Of a DNA stretch of 36,156 nt, positions 1 to 6,703 are shown piece by piece. Below the pieces are notes generated by a model that saw nothing but the letters and a program-made list of their open reading frames with translations, was not told the origin of the DNA and made no database searches. Location of the stretch: positions 1 through 36,156 of the forward strand of contig NZ_JPUF01000040.1 of the NCBI RefSeq assembly GCF_014737315.1. The letters run 5' to 3'. Each line of letters opens with the position of its first letter. Position 1 is the first letter of the stretch. The position numbers were made by a program, and so were the translations under genes. This stretch comes from Treponema zioleckii (GTDB lineage Bacteria; Spirochaetota; Spirochaetia; Treponematales; Treponemataceae).

Positions 1-71
1 TAATCCTTAATTTTCCCCGGAAAAGGCGCTTTTTGTGGCGGGCTTTCCGGGGACAAGGGGATTGTTTGCGC

Positions 72-97
72 TTCCTACAAATCGCGATTTGTAGGAA
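72..97. repeat. Perfect 26-bp palindrome
   Basis: The 13-nt arm 72-84 (ttcctacaaatcg) is followed directly by its exact reverse complement at 85-97. It is preceded by gcgcttcc, a string also found just before the palindromes in the tandem repeat at the right end of the window. It could be a protein-binding site, a cruciform, or a REP-like intergenic element. There is no T-run on either side, so it is not a standard terminator. Confidence 0.7.
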
Positions 98-142
98 TAC
101 CAAAACTCATGCAAAACACCAATTCTGGTTAACATCTTTTTC

Positions 143-174
143 CTAAAATCGTTAACCGGAATTAACGATTTTAG
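143..174. repeat. 13-bp stem-loop with a competing upstream arm
   Basis: Arm 143-155 (ctaaaatcgttaa) pairs perfectly with 162-174 across the loop at 156-161. The bases at 151-163 are also complementary, with one mismatch, to 121-133. Two mutually exclusive folds are therefore possible. No adjacent T-tract or start codon shows what it would control. Confidence 0.6.
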
Positions 175-221
175 ACAGTGACTGTGAGTTTAAATATTAC
201 TCAGCCCCCCCCAAACGGCAT

Positions 222-254
222 AAAAAAAGACTTGATGAAAAATCACCAAGTCTT
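222..254 (-). terminator. Rho-independent terminator of the tRNA-Asp operon
   Basis: On the minus strand an 8-bp stem (247-254 with 227-234, AAGACTTG/CAAGTCTT) is followed by a run of T (222-228). It lies 5 bp past the 3' end of the second tRNA-Asp, in the right orientation to end that transcript. Confidence 0.85.
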
Positions 255-258
255 TTAG

Positions 259-332
259 CGCGATGTGCGGGACTCGAACCCGCGGTCTCCGGCGTGACAG
301 GCCAGCGCGATAACCAGCTTCGCTAACACCGC
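259..332 (-). tRNA. tRNA-Asp (GUC), second copy in transcription order
   Basis: This is a 74-nt tRNA on the minus strand. The 7-bp acceptor stem is GCGGTGT with ACATCGC (one G-U pair) and the discriminator is G. The D stem is GCGA/TCGC and the anticodon loop CTGTCAC carries GUC. The T arm is GCGGG-TTCGAGT-CCCGC. The 3' CCA is not encoded and must be added after transcription. The sequence is identical to the copy at 365-438 and is cotranscribed with it across a 32-nt spacer. Confidence 0.97.
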
Positions 333-364
333 AAAGATGCTGTAAAATATTTTTAATTTTGAAA

Positions 365-438
365 CGCGATGTGCGGGACTCGAACCCGCGGTCTCCGGCG
401 TGACAGGCCAGCGCGATAACCAGCTTCGCTAACACCGC
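365..438 (-). tRNA. tRNA-Asp (GUC), first copy in transcription order
   Basis: This 74-nt tRNA is identical to the copy at 259-332: same acceptor stem, anticodon GUC, G discriminator and T arm, with no encoded CCA. It lies directly downstream of a promoter at 453-481. The duplication probably raises tRNA-Asp dosage, which is an inference from the tandem arrangement. Confidence 0.97.
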
Positions 439-452
439 ATTAGGTGATAATT

Positions 453-481
453 AATATATATAATCGTTTGTTTTGTGTCAA
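453..481 (-). promoter_or_regulatory. Sigma-70 promoter for the tRNA-Asp pair
   Basis: On the minus strand a perfect -35 TTGACA (476-481) is separated by 17 bp from -10 TATATT (453-458). Transcription would start close to 446, about 8 nt before the mature 5' end of the first tRNA. This is the most consensus-like promoter in the window. Confidence 0.85.
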
Positions 482-632
482 CAGATTTTTCTAAAAAAAT
501 CAAAAAAAATTAATTTTTTTTCTGCAAGGGCACTTCTAAAAACTTCAGATTTTCAAAATTCCAACAAATTTATAAGGCTTAATCTCTAAGTTTTCATTTT
601 CAACTATTTAATTTCGTGTTAATATAAGTGGC

Positions 633-2528
633 ATGGAACATAATATGATTTTATCAGCTTCTGGCTGGCGAAAAGTTTTTGCCGCAAGCGGAAACGAGAA
701 CGATACAACAACAGAAATCAGCGATGACGACAGAACTTTAGTCCAATTGGCCGCTGACGTAATTGGTGACTATATCTTCTATAAAAGCACAACGCCTTCT
801 ATCATCCTTGGAATAGACAGTCGCCCGACAGGACCTGCAATTGCGGAAGCGATGATTCGTGTTCTGATGGCAAAAAAAATCGCCGTAAGCTACGCAGGAA
901 TTATTGCGGCACCAGAAATCATGGCATATTCCCACACATCCGACGGATTCGTGTATATTTCAGCAAGCCATAATCCTATCGGCCATAACGGAATAAAATT
1001 CGGTCTGAATGACGGCGGAGTTATCAACGGAAAAGAAAACGCAAAACTCGCCGCAGAATTCGAAAAACGATGCAGATCAAACGGAGAAATTGACTACGTT
1101 AAGACTTTGGCAAAAAAATGCTCCGACATTGATTTGGACTGGGTATTTGCCGAAAGCGTCGCCGTTATGCGCGAAGCTAGTTCAATTTACCGTTCTTTCG
1201 CAAAAACAACGATTGCTGGCACAGACAACATTACGAACCAAAATAAATTGTTCGCCCAAATCAGACAGAATGTGCGAACAACGCCTTTAGGAATCGTTTG
1301 CGACATGAACGGTTCAGCACGAACCCTTTCAATCGATTCGGCTTTCTTTAAGGAATGCGGAATCAATTTTTATGGAATCAACAATCTTCCTGGAAAAATC
1401 GAGCACGCAATCATCCCAGAACCAGAAAATCTTGTTTGGTGCGCGGACGAAATGGAACGCCTGCAATCCGAAGGAAAAACTGACGCAATTTTGGGTTACA
1501 TGCCAGACTGCGACGGTGACAGAGGAAACATCGTTTACTGGAACGAAAAGCTCAAAAAGGCTGAAGTGTTAAAAGCCCAGGAAGTTTTCGCACTTTCGGT
1601 TCTTGCAGAATTGGCATATTCGATTCACCAAGAAAAATACGGAATGTCGAACAGCAGCAGCACAAAAATCGCAAGTTTCTTTAAGGAGAATCACAAATCC
1701 GGACAAAGCGACAAAAATGCACTCGGTCTAGGATTAAAGCTCGGAGTTGCGGTAAACTGCCCAACCTCAATGAGAATCGAAGAAATCGCAAATGCATTCC
1801 AAGCTGAAGTTTTTAGGGGCGAAGTGGGCGAAGCAAATATCGTAAACCTTGCACGCGAAAAACGAAGCGAGGGCTACACAATCCGCATTTTGGGCGAAGG
1901 CTCGAACGGCGGAAACATTACTCACCCGGCGGCGGTGCGCGACCCGCTGAACACGCTTTTTGCGCTCATAAAGCTGCTCGTAATCCGCGATGCAGAGACC
2001 GAAGACGGCAACACAGAGCTGGGGCTTTACCACCTTTGGTGCAAAGCAAGCGGTCAGGAAGAAAAATACAAGAATGATTTTACGTTTACAGACATTATAG
2101 AATCGCTTCCCCAGTACACAACTACGGGTGTGAGCGAAAAACGAGCTATTCTTCAAATAAATTCAACCGATCACGCACAGCTCAAAGACAAATTTCAGAA
2201 AATTTTTGAGAATCAGTGGGAAGTTCAAAAAGAAAAACTCCACGAAAAATACGGAATTGCATCTTATGAGGCAATTGCCACAAACGGAATAAAAGAAACC
2301 CGAAATCTTACAGATTTTTCTGAAAGTGGCAAGGGCGGCTTAAAGATTCTTTTTAAGGATGAAAACAAAAATCCTATCGCTTTCATCTGGATGCGCGGAA
2401 GCGGCACTGAGCCTGTTTTTAGGGTAATGGCAGACGTAAGAGGCAATTCTCAGAACGAAGTTGAAGAAGAAAAAAAACTTATTGAATGGGAAACAAAGAT
2501 GCTTTTAAAGGCGGACGGTCAGATTTAA
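633..2528 (+). CDS. Phosphohexomutase (phosphoglucomutase/phosphomannomutase superfamily), long variant
   Basis: This is an alpha-D-phosphohexomutase, moving phosphate between C1 and C6 of a hexose in the cytoplasm. All four active-site loops are visible: the phosphoserine loop SASHNP (Ser112), the metal loop DCDGD (Asp292, 294, 296), the sugar-binding loop GEGSNGG (421-427) and the phosphate loop RGSGTEP (588-594). At 631 residues it is longer than the usual 450-580 and is not a close copy of the mutase that follows. Substrate preference cannot be read from the motifs. The start is uncertain: ATG at 633 has no good ribosome site, while ATG at 645 (Met5) has a weak GGA 6 nt upstream and begins MILSASGW. 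The next gene starts 61 bp downstream but has its own promoter. Confidence 0.9.
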   Translation: MEHNMILSASGWRKVFAASGNENDTTTEISDDDRTLVQLAADVIGDYIFYKSTTPSIILGIDSRPTGPAIAEAMIRVLMAKKIAVSYAGIIAAPEIMAYSHTSDGFVYISASHNPIGHNGIKFGLNDGGVINGKENAKLAAEFEKRCRSNGEIDYVKTLAKKCSDIDLDWVFAESVAVMREASSIYRSFAKTTIAGTDNITNQNKLFAQIRQNVRTTPLGIVCDMNGSARTLSIDSAFFKECGINFYGINNLPGKIEHAIIPEPENLVWCADEMERLQSEGKTDAILGYMPDCDGDRGNIVYWNEKLKKAEVLKAQEVFALSVLAELAYSIHQEKYGMSNSSSTKIASFFKENHKSGQSDKNALGLGLKLGVAVNCPTSMRIEEIANAFQAEVFRGEVGEANIVNLAREKRSEGYTIRILGEGSNGGNITHPAAVRDPLNTLFALIKLLVIRDAETEDGNTELGLYHLWCKASGQEEKYKNDFTFTDIIESLPQYTTTGVSEKRAILQINSTDHAQLKDKFQKIFENQWEVQKEKLHEKYGIASYEAIATNGIKETRNLTDFSESGKGGLKILFKDENKNPIAFIWMRGSGTEPVFRVMADVRGNSQNEVEEEKKLIEWETKMLLKADGQI

Positions 2529-2556
2529 TGACAGATTCAGACAGTTTTGCTAGTAT
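2528..2556 (+). promoter_or_regulatory. Promoter of the second phosphohexomutase gene
   Basis: A -35 ATGACA (2528-2533, overlapping the stop codon of the preceding gene) and an extended -10 TGC-TAGTAT (-10 at 2551-2556) are 17 bp apart. Expected start is near 2563, leaving a leader of about 27 nt with a strong AGGAG at 2578-2582. Confidence 0.6.
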
Positions 2557-2589
2557 AAAGCCGAATAAAAACCATACAGGAGACTAAAA

Positions 2590-4368
2590 ATGGAAAAATC
2601 AGAGATTTTGGAACGTGCAAAAAAGTATATTGCAGAAGAAAAAGACGAGCGTTTTAGAAAAGAAGTTGAAGACCTCGTTGCAAAAGCTGATGACGAAAAA
2701 GTTCTCGCAGAACTTGAAGACAGATTCTATCAGACGCTTGAATTCGGTACAGGCGGACTCCGCGGAATAATGGGTGGCGGAACAAACCGCATGAACACAC
2801 TCGAAATCAATCTTGCAACACAGGGATTGGCAAATTACGTTCTGAAAGCATTCCCAGAAAAAGCAAAGAACGGCACTTTGAGCGCAGTAATCGCTTACGA
2901 TTCACGCAAAAATTCAGACGTTTTTGCAGAGGCTACAGCCCTCATTCTTGCCGCAAACGGAATCAAGGCATATCTCTTTACAGGACTCCGCCCTACTCCA
3001 GAGCTTTCTTTTGCAATCAAACAACTCGGAGCACAGACTGGTGTTGTTGTAACAGCTTCTCACAACCCGCCGCAGTACAACGGATACAAAGCATACTGGG
3101 ACAACGGTGCGCAGGTAATCGAGCCGCATGACGTTGGAATCATCAAAGAAGTTAATGCCGTAAAAGAAGTTAAAACTATCTCAAAGGCAGAGGCCCTTGA
3201 ATCTGGAAAACTCGTTCTTATTGATAAAGAGATGGACGAAAAATTCTGGGCAATGTGTAAGGCTCAACTTTTCAGACCAGAACTCATCAAAGAAAAAGCT
3301 TCCAGCGTAAAAATCGTTTACACACCACTCCACGGAACCGGTGCAATGCACGTCGAAAAAGTTCTCGGAGATCTCGGACTCAACGTAATCACAGTTCCAG
3401 AGCAGAGAGAGCCTAACGGAGCATTCCCGACAGTTGAAAAACCAAATCCAGAGGAAGCACCAGCACTCAAACTCGCAGTAGCACTTGGCGAAAAAGAAAA
3501 AGCAGACTGTGTAATGGCAACCGACCCGGATGCAGACCGCTTTGGCTCAGCTTTCCCTGGAAAAGACGGAAAATTCGTTCTCGTCTCAGGAAACCAGATG
3601 GGCGCGCTCTTGTGCGAATACGTTCTTTTGAGCCGCAAAGAATTCGGAAAGATTCCTGCAAATCCAGCTGCAATCCGCTCAATCGTAACATCGCCATTCT
3701 GCGATTACATCTGCAAAAAATACGGCGTAAAAATCCACGAATGCCTTACAGGATTCAAATGGATTGCATCCGTTGAGGACTCATTCGAAAAAGACGGAAG
3801 CGAGAACTATGTTTACGGTCTCGAAGAATCTTACGGATACAAAATCGAAAAAGAAGTTATGGACAAAGACGGAGTTTCTGCAGCCGCTATGTGTGCAGAA
3901 ATGACTTTGTACTGGGCTTCTAAAGGAAAGTCAATCCTTGAGCACCTTGACGACATGTGGCGCGAATACGGATTCTTTGAAGACAGAGCAATCTCACAGT
4001 ACTTCCCAGGAATCTCTGGAAAAGACGTTATGGCCGGAATTATGACAAAACTCCGTACAGAAGGACTCAAAGTTCTTGGCGGAAAGAAAGTTCTTGAAAT
4101 TCGGGACATTCAGCAGAGCGTTTCGTTCAACCCAGAAAATCCGTCTGCAAAAACCGCGATTAACCTTCCAAAGAGCAACGTTCTCCAGTTCCTCCTTGAA
4201 GGCGGCACAATCGTAAGTGCAAGACCTTCTGGAACAGAACCAAAAATCAAGTTCTACATCAACGCACGCACAGACGTGAACGGTGACCTTGATGCAGCAA
4301 AAGCAGCTTCTGCGGTTGTATGCAATGCAATCGAGAACGAAATCAAAGCGATTCTTGCAAACGCATAA
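2590..4368 (+). CDS. pgcA: Phosphoglucomutase/phosphomannomutase, PgcA type
   Basis: A cytoplasmic phospho-sugar mutase that probably interconverts glucose-1-phosphate and glucose-6-phosphate, linking glycolysis to sugar-nucleotide and glycolipid synthesis. The 592-residue length fits the bacterial PgcA group (roughly 565-585). Visible motifs are TGGLRGIMGGG near residue 55, the phosphoserine loop TASHNP (Ser157), the metal loop DPDAD (Asp312, 314, 316), EESYGY in the sugar-binding domain, and the phosphate loop RPSGTEP (545-551). Ribosome site AGGAG lies 7 nt before ATG 2590. It follows another phosphohexomutase, has its own promoter and is closed by a terminator at 4389. Mannose versus glucose specificity is not decided by the sequence. 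Confidence 0.93.
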   Translation: MEKSEILERAKKYIAEEKDERFRKEVEDLVAKADDEKVLAELEDRFYQTLEFGTGGLRGIMGGGTNRMNTLEINLATQGLANYVLKAFPEKAKNGTLSAVIAYDSRKNSDVFAEATALILAANGIKAYLFTGLRPTPELSFAIKQLGAQTGVVVTASHNPPQYNGYKAYWDNGAQVIEPHDVGIIKEVNAVKEVKTISKAEALESGKLVLIDKEMDEKFWAMCKAQLFRPELIKEKASSVKIVYTPLHGTGAMHVEKVLGDLGLNVITVPEQREPNGAFPTVEKPNPEEAPALKLAVALGEKEKADCVMATDPDADRFGSAFPGKDGKFVLVSGNQMGALLCEYVLLSRKEFGKIPANPAAIRSIVTSPFCDYICKKYGVKIHECLTGFKWIASVEDSFEKDGSENYVYGLEESYGYKIEKEVMDKDGVSAAAMCAEMTLYWASKGKSILEHLDDMWREYGFFEDRAISQYFPGISGKDVMAGIMTKLRTEGLKVLGGKKVLEIRDIQQSVSFNPENPSAKTAINLPKSNVLQFLLEGGTIVSARPSGTEPKIKFYINARTDVNGDLDAAKAASAVVCNAIENEIKAILANA

Positions 4369-4388
4369 AATTTAAGATAATCTAAATG

Positions 4389-4434
4389 CCGTCTGTCATA
4401 CAATATCTTTGTGTGGCAGGCGGATTATTTTTTT
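4389..4434 (+). terminator. Rho-independent terminator after pgcA
   Basis: A 13-bp stem (4389-4401 with 4411-4423, several G-U pairs) is followed by a T-rich tail to 4434. It lies 21 bp past the pgcA stop and only 12 bp before the next start codon, so that gene is either read through or has a promoter inside the end of pgcA (a weak TTGCAA/TAATCT pair with 17-bp spacing is visible at 4355-4383). Confidence 0.8.
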
Positions 4435-4445
4435 ATGGGACTTAC

Positions 4446-4940
4446 ATGGAACTAAAAACAAAATTCTTAAAAATAGCCTTTTTTGCAATCTTTTTTTTAA
4501 TGCTAACGGCTTATTCAAATGCACAAATTGACACAAACTTACAAAAAAATCAGATTTCCGTATTTTCGTTGCAAGGGCTATTAAAAGACAAATTTTTGGA
4601 AAACGTAAAAATCGACACAGATGGCGATTTACGAATAGAACTTCATGGCGTAAAGATTTTTGTAACGACGGACAGCAATCGTTCGATTTTAAAATTTTCT
4701 ACAATCTGGAAAAAATCAGAAAATATTTTGGATTCAAACCTCTACGAAATTTTGAACACATGGAATCGGGACAAAGTTTTTACGACGGCGTTTTCTAACG
4801 GCGAATTTATTTTGCTCGAATATTTTTTATGCACCGACGGCGGTATAAATTCTGAAAATTTTAACGGAACCCTTGAGTGGCTGTTTCCAATCTCATATTC
4901 TTTCAATGACTACCTTACCGAAAAAAAAGCCATAGACTAA
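4446..4940 (+). CDS. Secreted YbjN-domain protein
   Basis: A 164-residue protein with a clear signal peptide (residues 1 to about 26, basic start, long hydrophobic run, ANAQ-like cleavage site SNAQ). It therefore probably works in the periplasm. The mature part matches the YbjN pattern: a WNRDK segment (as in LNTWNRDKVF), alternating strands, then DGGINSENF near the end. This family resembles type III secretion chaperones in fold; its biochemical function is unknown. I chose ATG 4446, with GGGA 5 nt upstream, over an in-frame ATG at 4386, because the latter would place the coding start inside the terminator stem. The exonuclease gene begins 15 bp later and may be cotranscribed. Confidence 0.75.
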   Translation: MELKTKFLKIAFFAIFFLMLTAYSNAQIDTNLQKNQISVFSLQGLLKDKFLENVKIDTDGDLRIELHGVKIFVTTDSNRSILKFSTIWKKSENILDSNLYEILNTWNRDKVFTTAFSNGEFILLEYFLCTDGGINSENFNGTLEWLFPISYSFNDYLTEKKAID

Positions 4941-4955
4941 GGATTCTGCAGAACA

Positions 4956-5579
4956 ATGTATATCACGAAAACCAGACCGAATAAATTCAATCTGATTACA
5001 AATTTTAGACAAGTAAAAAAATTGCTAGAAAGCGGCAAGATTTTTTGTGCGTTCGACACCGAAACCACGGGACTCAAAAGCGAAACCGAGCGAATCATTG
5101 AACTTGGTGCCATAAAATTCAACAAAGACGGAATCATAGATTCAATGGGAACGCTTATTAATCCGCAAAAAAGCATTTCGCCGCTCGCAAGCTCAATAAA
5201 CCACATCACGAATGAAATGGTGCAGTTTTCCCCGACCGAAGAAAGCGTGATTCCGGAATTCATCAACTTTTCAAAAGACTGCATTTTGGTCGCGCACAAT
5301 GCACAGTTCGACATTAGGTTTGTTAATCAGTCACTTTTGCGTTTGGGAATGGAAGAACTTCAGAATCCTGCAATCGATACACTCAGATTTTCAAGGTGGG
5401 CATTGCCTTCGAACGGGCATTGGAAACTTCAATTTCTTGCAGAACAATTTAAAATCGACACAGGGAACGCGCACCGTGCACAAGACGATGCACGCGTATG
5501 CATGGAGATTTTCTTAAAGCTTGCCGAGATAGAGCCTACAAAACGGCTTAGCCGCGCGGCGCTTTTGCAGGATCAATAG
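4956..5579 (+). CDS. DnaQ-like 3'-5' exonuclease (DEDDh family)
   Basis: A 207-residue nuclease domain of the kind found in the DNA polymerase III epsilon subunit. It removes nucleotides from DNA 3' ends using two metal ions. The three Exo motifs are complete: DTETTG (Asp34, Glu36), HNAQFD (Asp119), and HRAQDD (His173, Asp178). There is no polymerase-binding tail, UvrC-like domain or BRCT domain, so it could be a proofreading subunit or a stand-alone repair exonuclease. The ribosome site is poor (AGG about 13 nt upstream), suggesting translation coupled to the YbjN gene 15 bp before. Its last 32 bp overlap the 3' end of the convergent LysM gene. Confidence 0.9.
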   Translation: MYITKTRPNKFNLITNFRQVKKLLESGKIFCAFDTETTGLKSETERIIELGAIKFNKDGIIDSMGTLINPQKSISPLASSINHITNEMVQFSPTEESVIPEFINFSKDCILVAHNAQFDIRFVNQSLLRLGMEELQNPAIDTLRFSRWALPSNGHWKLQFLAEQFKIDTGNAHRAQDDARVCMEIFLKLAEIEPTKRLSRAALLQDQ

Positions 5580-6642
5580 GCTGCCCGTTCTGAAAAACCA
5601 TGAGCGAGATTTGTGACCGCTGGGAGTACGTGTCAACGCCGGCGGTTCCGATTTTGGCACCAGTATCCACGTACTGTCCTTTTGAGACCGTAATGTTGCC
5701 CAAACCAGAATACGCATAAATATGTCCGGTCTTGCTCTGAATAAAAATCACATTGCCAAATCCCCGATAGGCTCCACAAAACATAACGGTTCCCGCCATA
5801 ATCGAAGTAACGTTCTCGTCCTTGCGGGCAGAAAGATTTACACCGCTAACTTTTCCTTTTACATAAGTTACGTCAGAAGTTTTTACAGGCCAAACAAGCG
5901 AAGCGTCGCCTTTTTTGGTCAAATACTTATGAGGATCATTTTCTTTTAAATCAGGAACATTCGAAATCTTTAATTTTTGACCAATTTTTAAAACTGCATC
6001 AGAATCAACTTTGTTTATATTTTGAAGTTCCGCAATCGAAAGACCAAAATCATGCGCAATTCCTGACCAAGTATCGCCCTTCTGAACCACGTAAATTCCG
6101 TCCACAGATTTAGAAGGTGCGGGCTTTTCATTTGCCACAGGCGACGGGGACGGATTTTCGTTTTCTTTTTTGTTCGGCTCAGACTTTTGGGAACTTTCCG
6201 TTTTTTTAGAGTCAGTCTTTTCTGTTTTTGATGAAGCAACTGCGTCCGCATTCAACTTTAACACTTGGCCCACTTTTAGCTCGTTACCAGAAAGTCCGTT
6301 AAATGCTTTTACCTGCTCAACCGAAAGTCCGTATTTTCGGCTTATTGAATACAAAGTTTCGCCTTTTTGAACGGTGTGAACCTCTGCAACAGTTTTTTGA
6401 GCTGATTTTGACTGCGAAGAGTCGTTACCGGGAATTCTTAATTTCTGACCGACAGAAATATTATTGTCGGAAAAACCATTGAGAGATTTTATTTCATCAA
6501 CTTTTACGTTGTATTTTCGGCTTATTGAATAAAGAGTATCGCCCTTTGCGACAATGTGCGTTTTTTCAGCAAAGAGAACCGAATCGCCTAAAGCAAAGAG
6601 GATAAATATAAAAAATGAAACTTTTGAAAATGAACACTTCAT
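5548..6642 (-). CDS. LysM-repeat protein with degenerate LytM (M23) domain
   Basis: A 364-residue exported cell-wall protein. Order: signal peptide (1-25), LysM 1 (26-72), LysM 2 (87-130), Lys/Ser/Pro-rich linker (131-180), LysM 3 (181-227), C-terminal LytM-like domain (about 250-364). LysM repeats bind peptidoglycan glycan strands. The LytM fold is recognisable (GTVMFCGAYRGFGN, then QPIDP at the end), but the zinc ligands are gone: the HxxxD region reads LSARKDEN, the position of the usual HxYxHL reads IYAYSGL, and the final HxH is replaced by QISLMV. This pattern is that of EnvC/NlpD-type amidase activators rather than active endopeptidases. LysM 1 and 2 share an identical 21-bp DNA stretch, a sign of recent duplication. 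No clear ribosome site or terminator is visible. Confidence 0.9.
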   Translation of the reverse strand: MKCSFSKVSFFIFILFALGDSVLFAEKTHIVAKGDTLYSISRKYNVKVDEIKSLNGFSDNNISVGQKLRIPGNDSSQSKSAQKTVAEVHTVQKGETLYSISRKYGLSVEQVKAFNGLSGNELKVGQVLKLNADAVASSKTEKTDSKKTESSQKSEPNKKENENPSPSPVANEKPAPSKSVDGIYVVQKGDTWSGIAHDFGLSIAELQNINKVDSDAVLKIGQKLKISNVPDLKENDPHKYLTKKGDASLVWPVKTSDVTYVKGKVSGVNLSARKDENVTSIMAGTVMFCGAYRGFGNVIFIQSKTGHIYAYSGLGNITVSKGQYVDTGAKIGTAGVDTYSQRSQISLMVFQNGQPIDPAKAPRG

Positions 6643-6703
6643 ATCATTGTATTTTCGGCATTTTTAAAACAGGAAAACACAATTTTTTGCTTTTGAAAGC
6701 AAT

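Larger units (their letters stand above)
1..190. other. Non-coding segment rich in inverted repeats
   Basis: I see no credible gene here. The segment holds a 10-bp stem (14-23 with 44-53), a perfect 26-bp palindrome (72-97), a 13-bp stem with a 6-nt loop (143-155 with 162-174) and a short palindrome (175-185). The arm at 151-163 is also nearly complementary to 121-133 (one mismatch), so the third hairpin has a competing alternative fold. Nothing shows which neighbouring gene, if any, this belongs to, because the window starts here. Confidence 0.6.

Noticed and set aside
1-190. Integron attC sites or a phage attachment site next to the tRNA genes
   Set aside because: The inverted repeats lack recognisable attC core sites, no integrase is present, and no direct repeat of a tRNA 3' end was found.
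1767-2156. 129-codon antisense open frame inside the first phosphohexomutase
   Set aside because: The opposite strand encodes the conserved sugar-binding loop; this frame has no ribosome site and an atypical composition.
4386-4445. Longer N-terminus for the YbjN protein starting at 4386
   Set aside because: Those codons lie in the terminator stem and T-run and would bury the signal peptide behind 20 extra residues.
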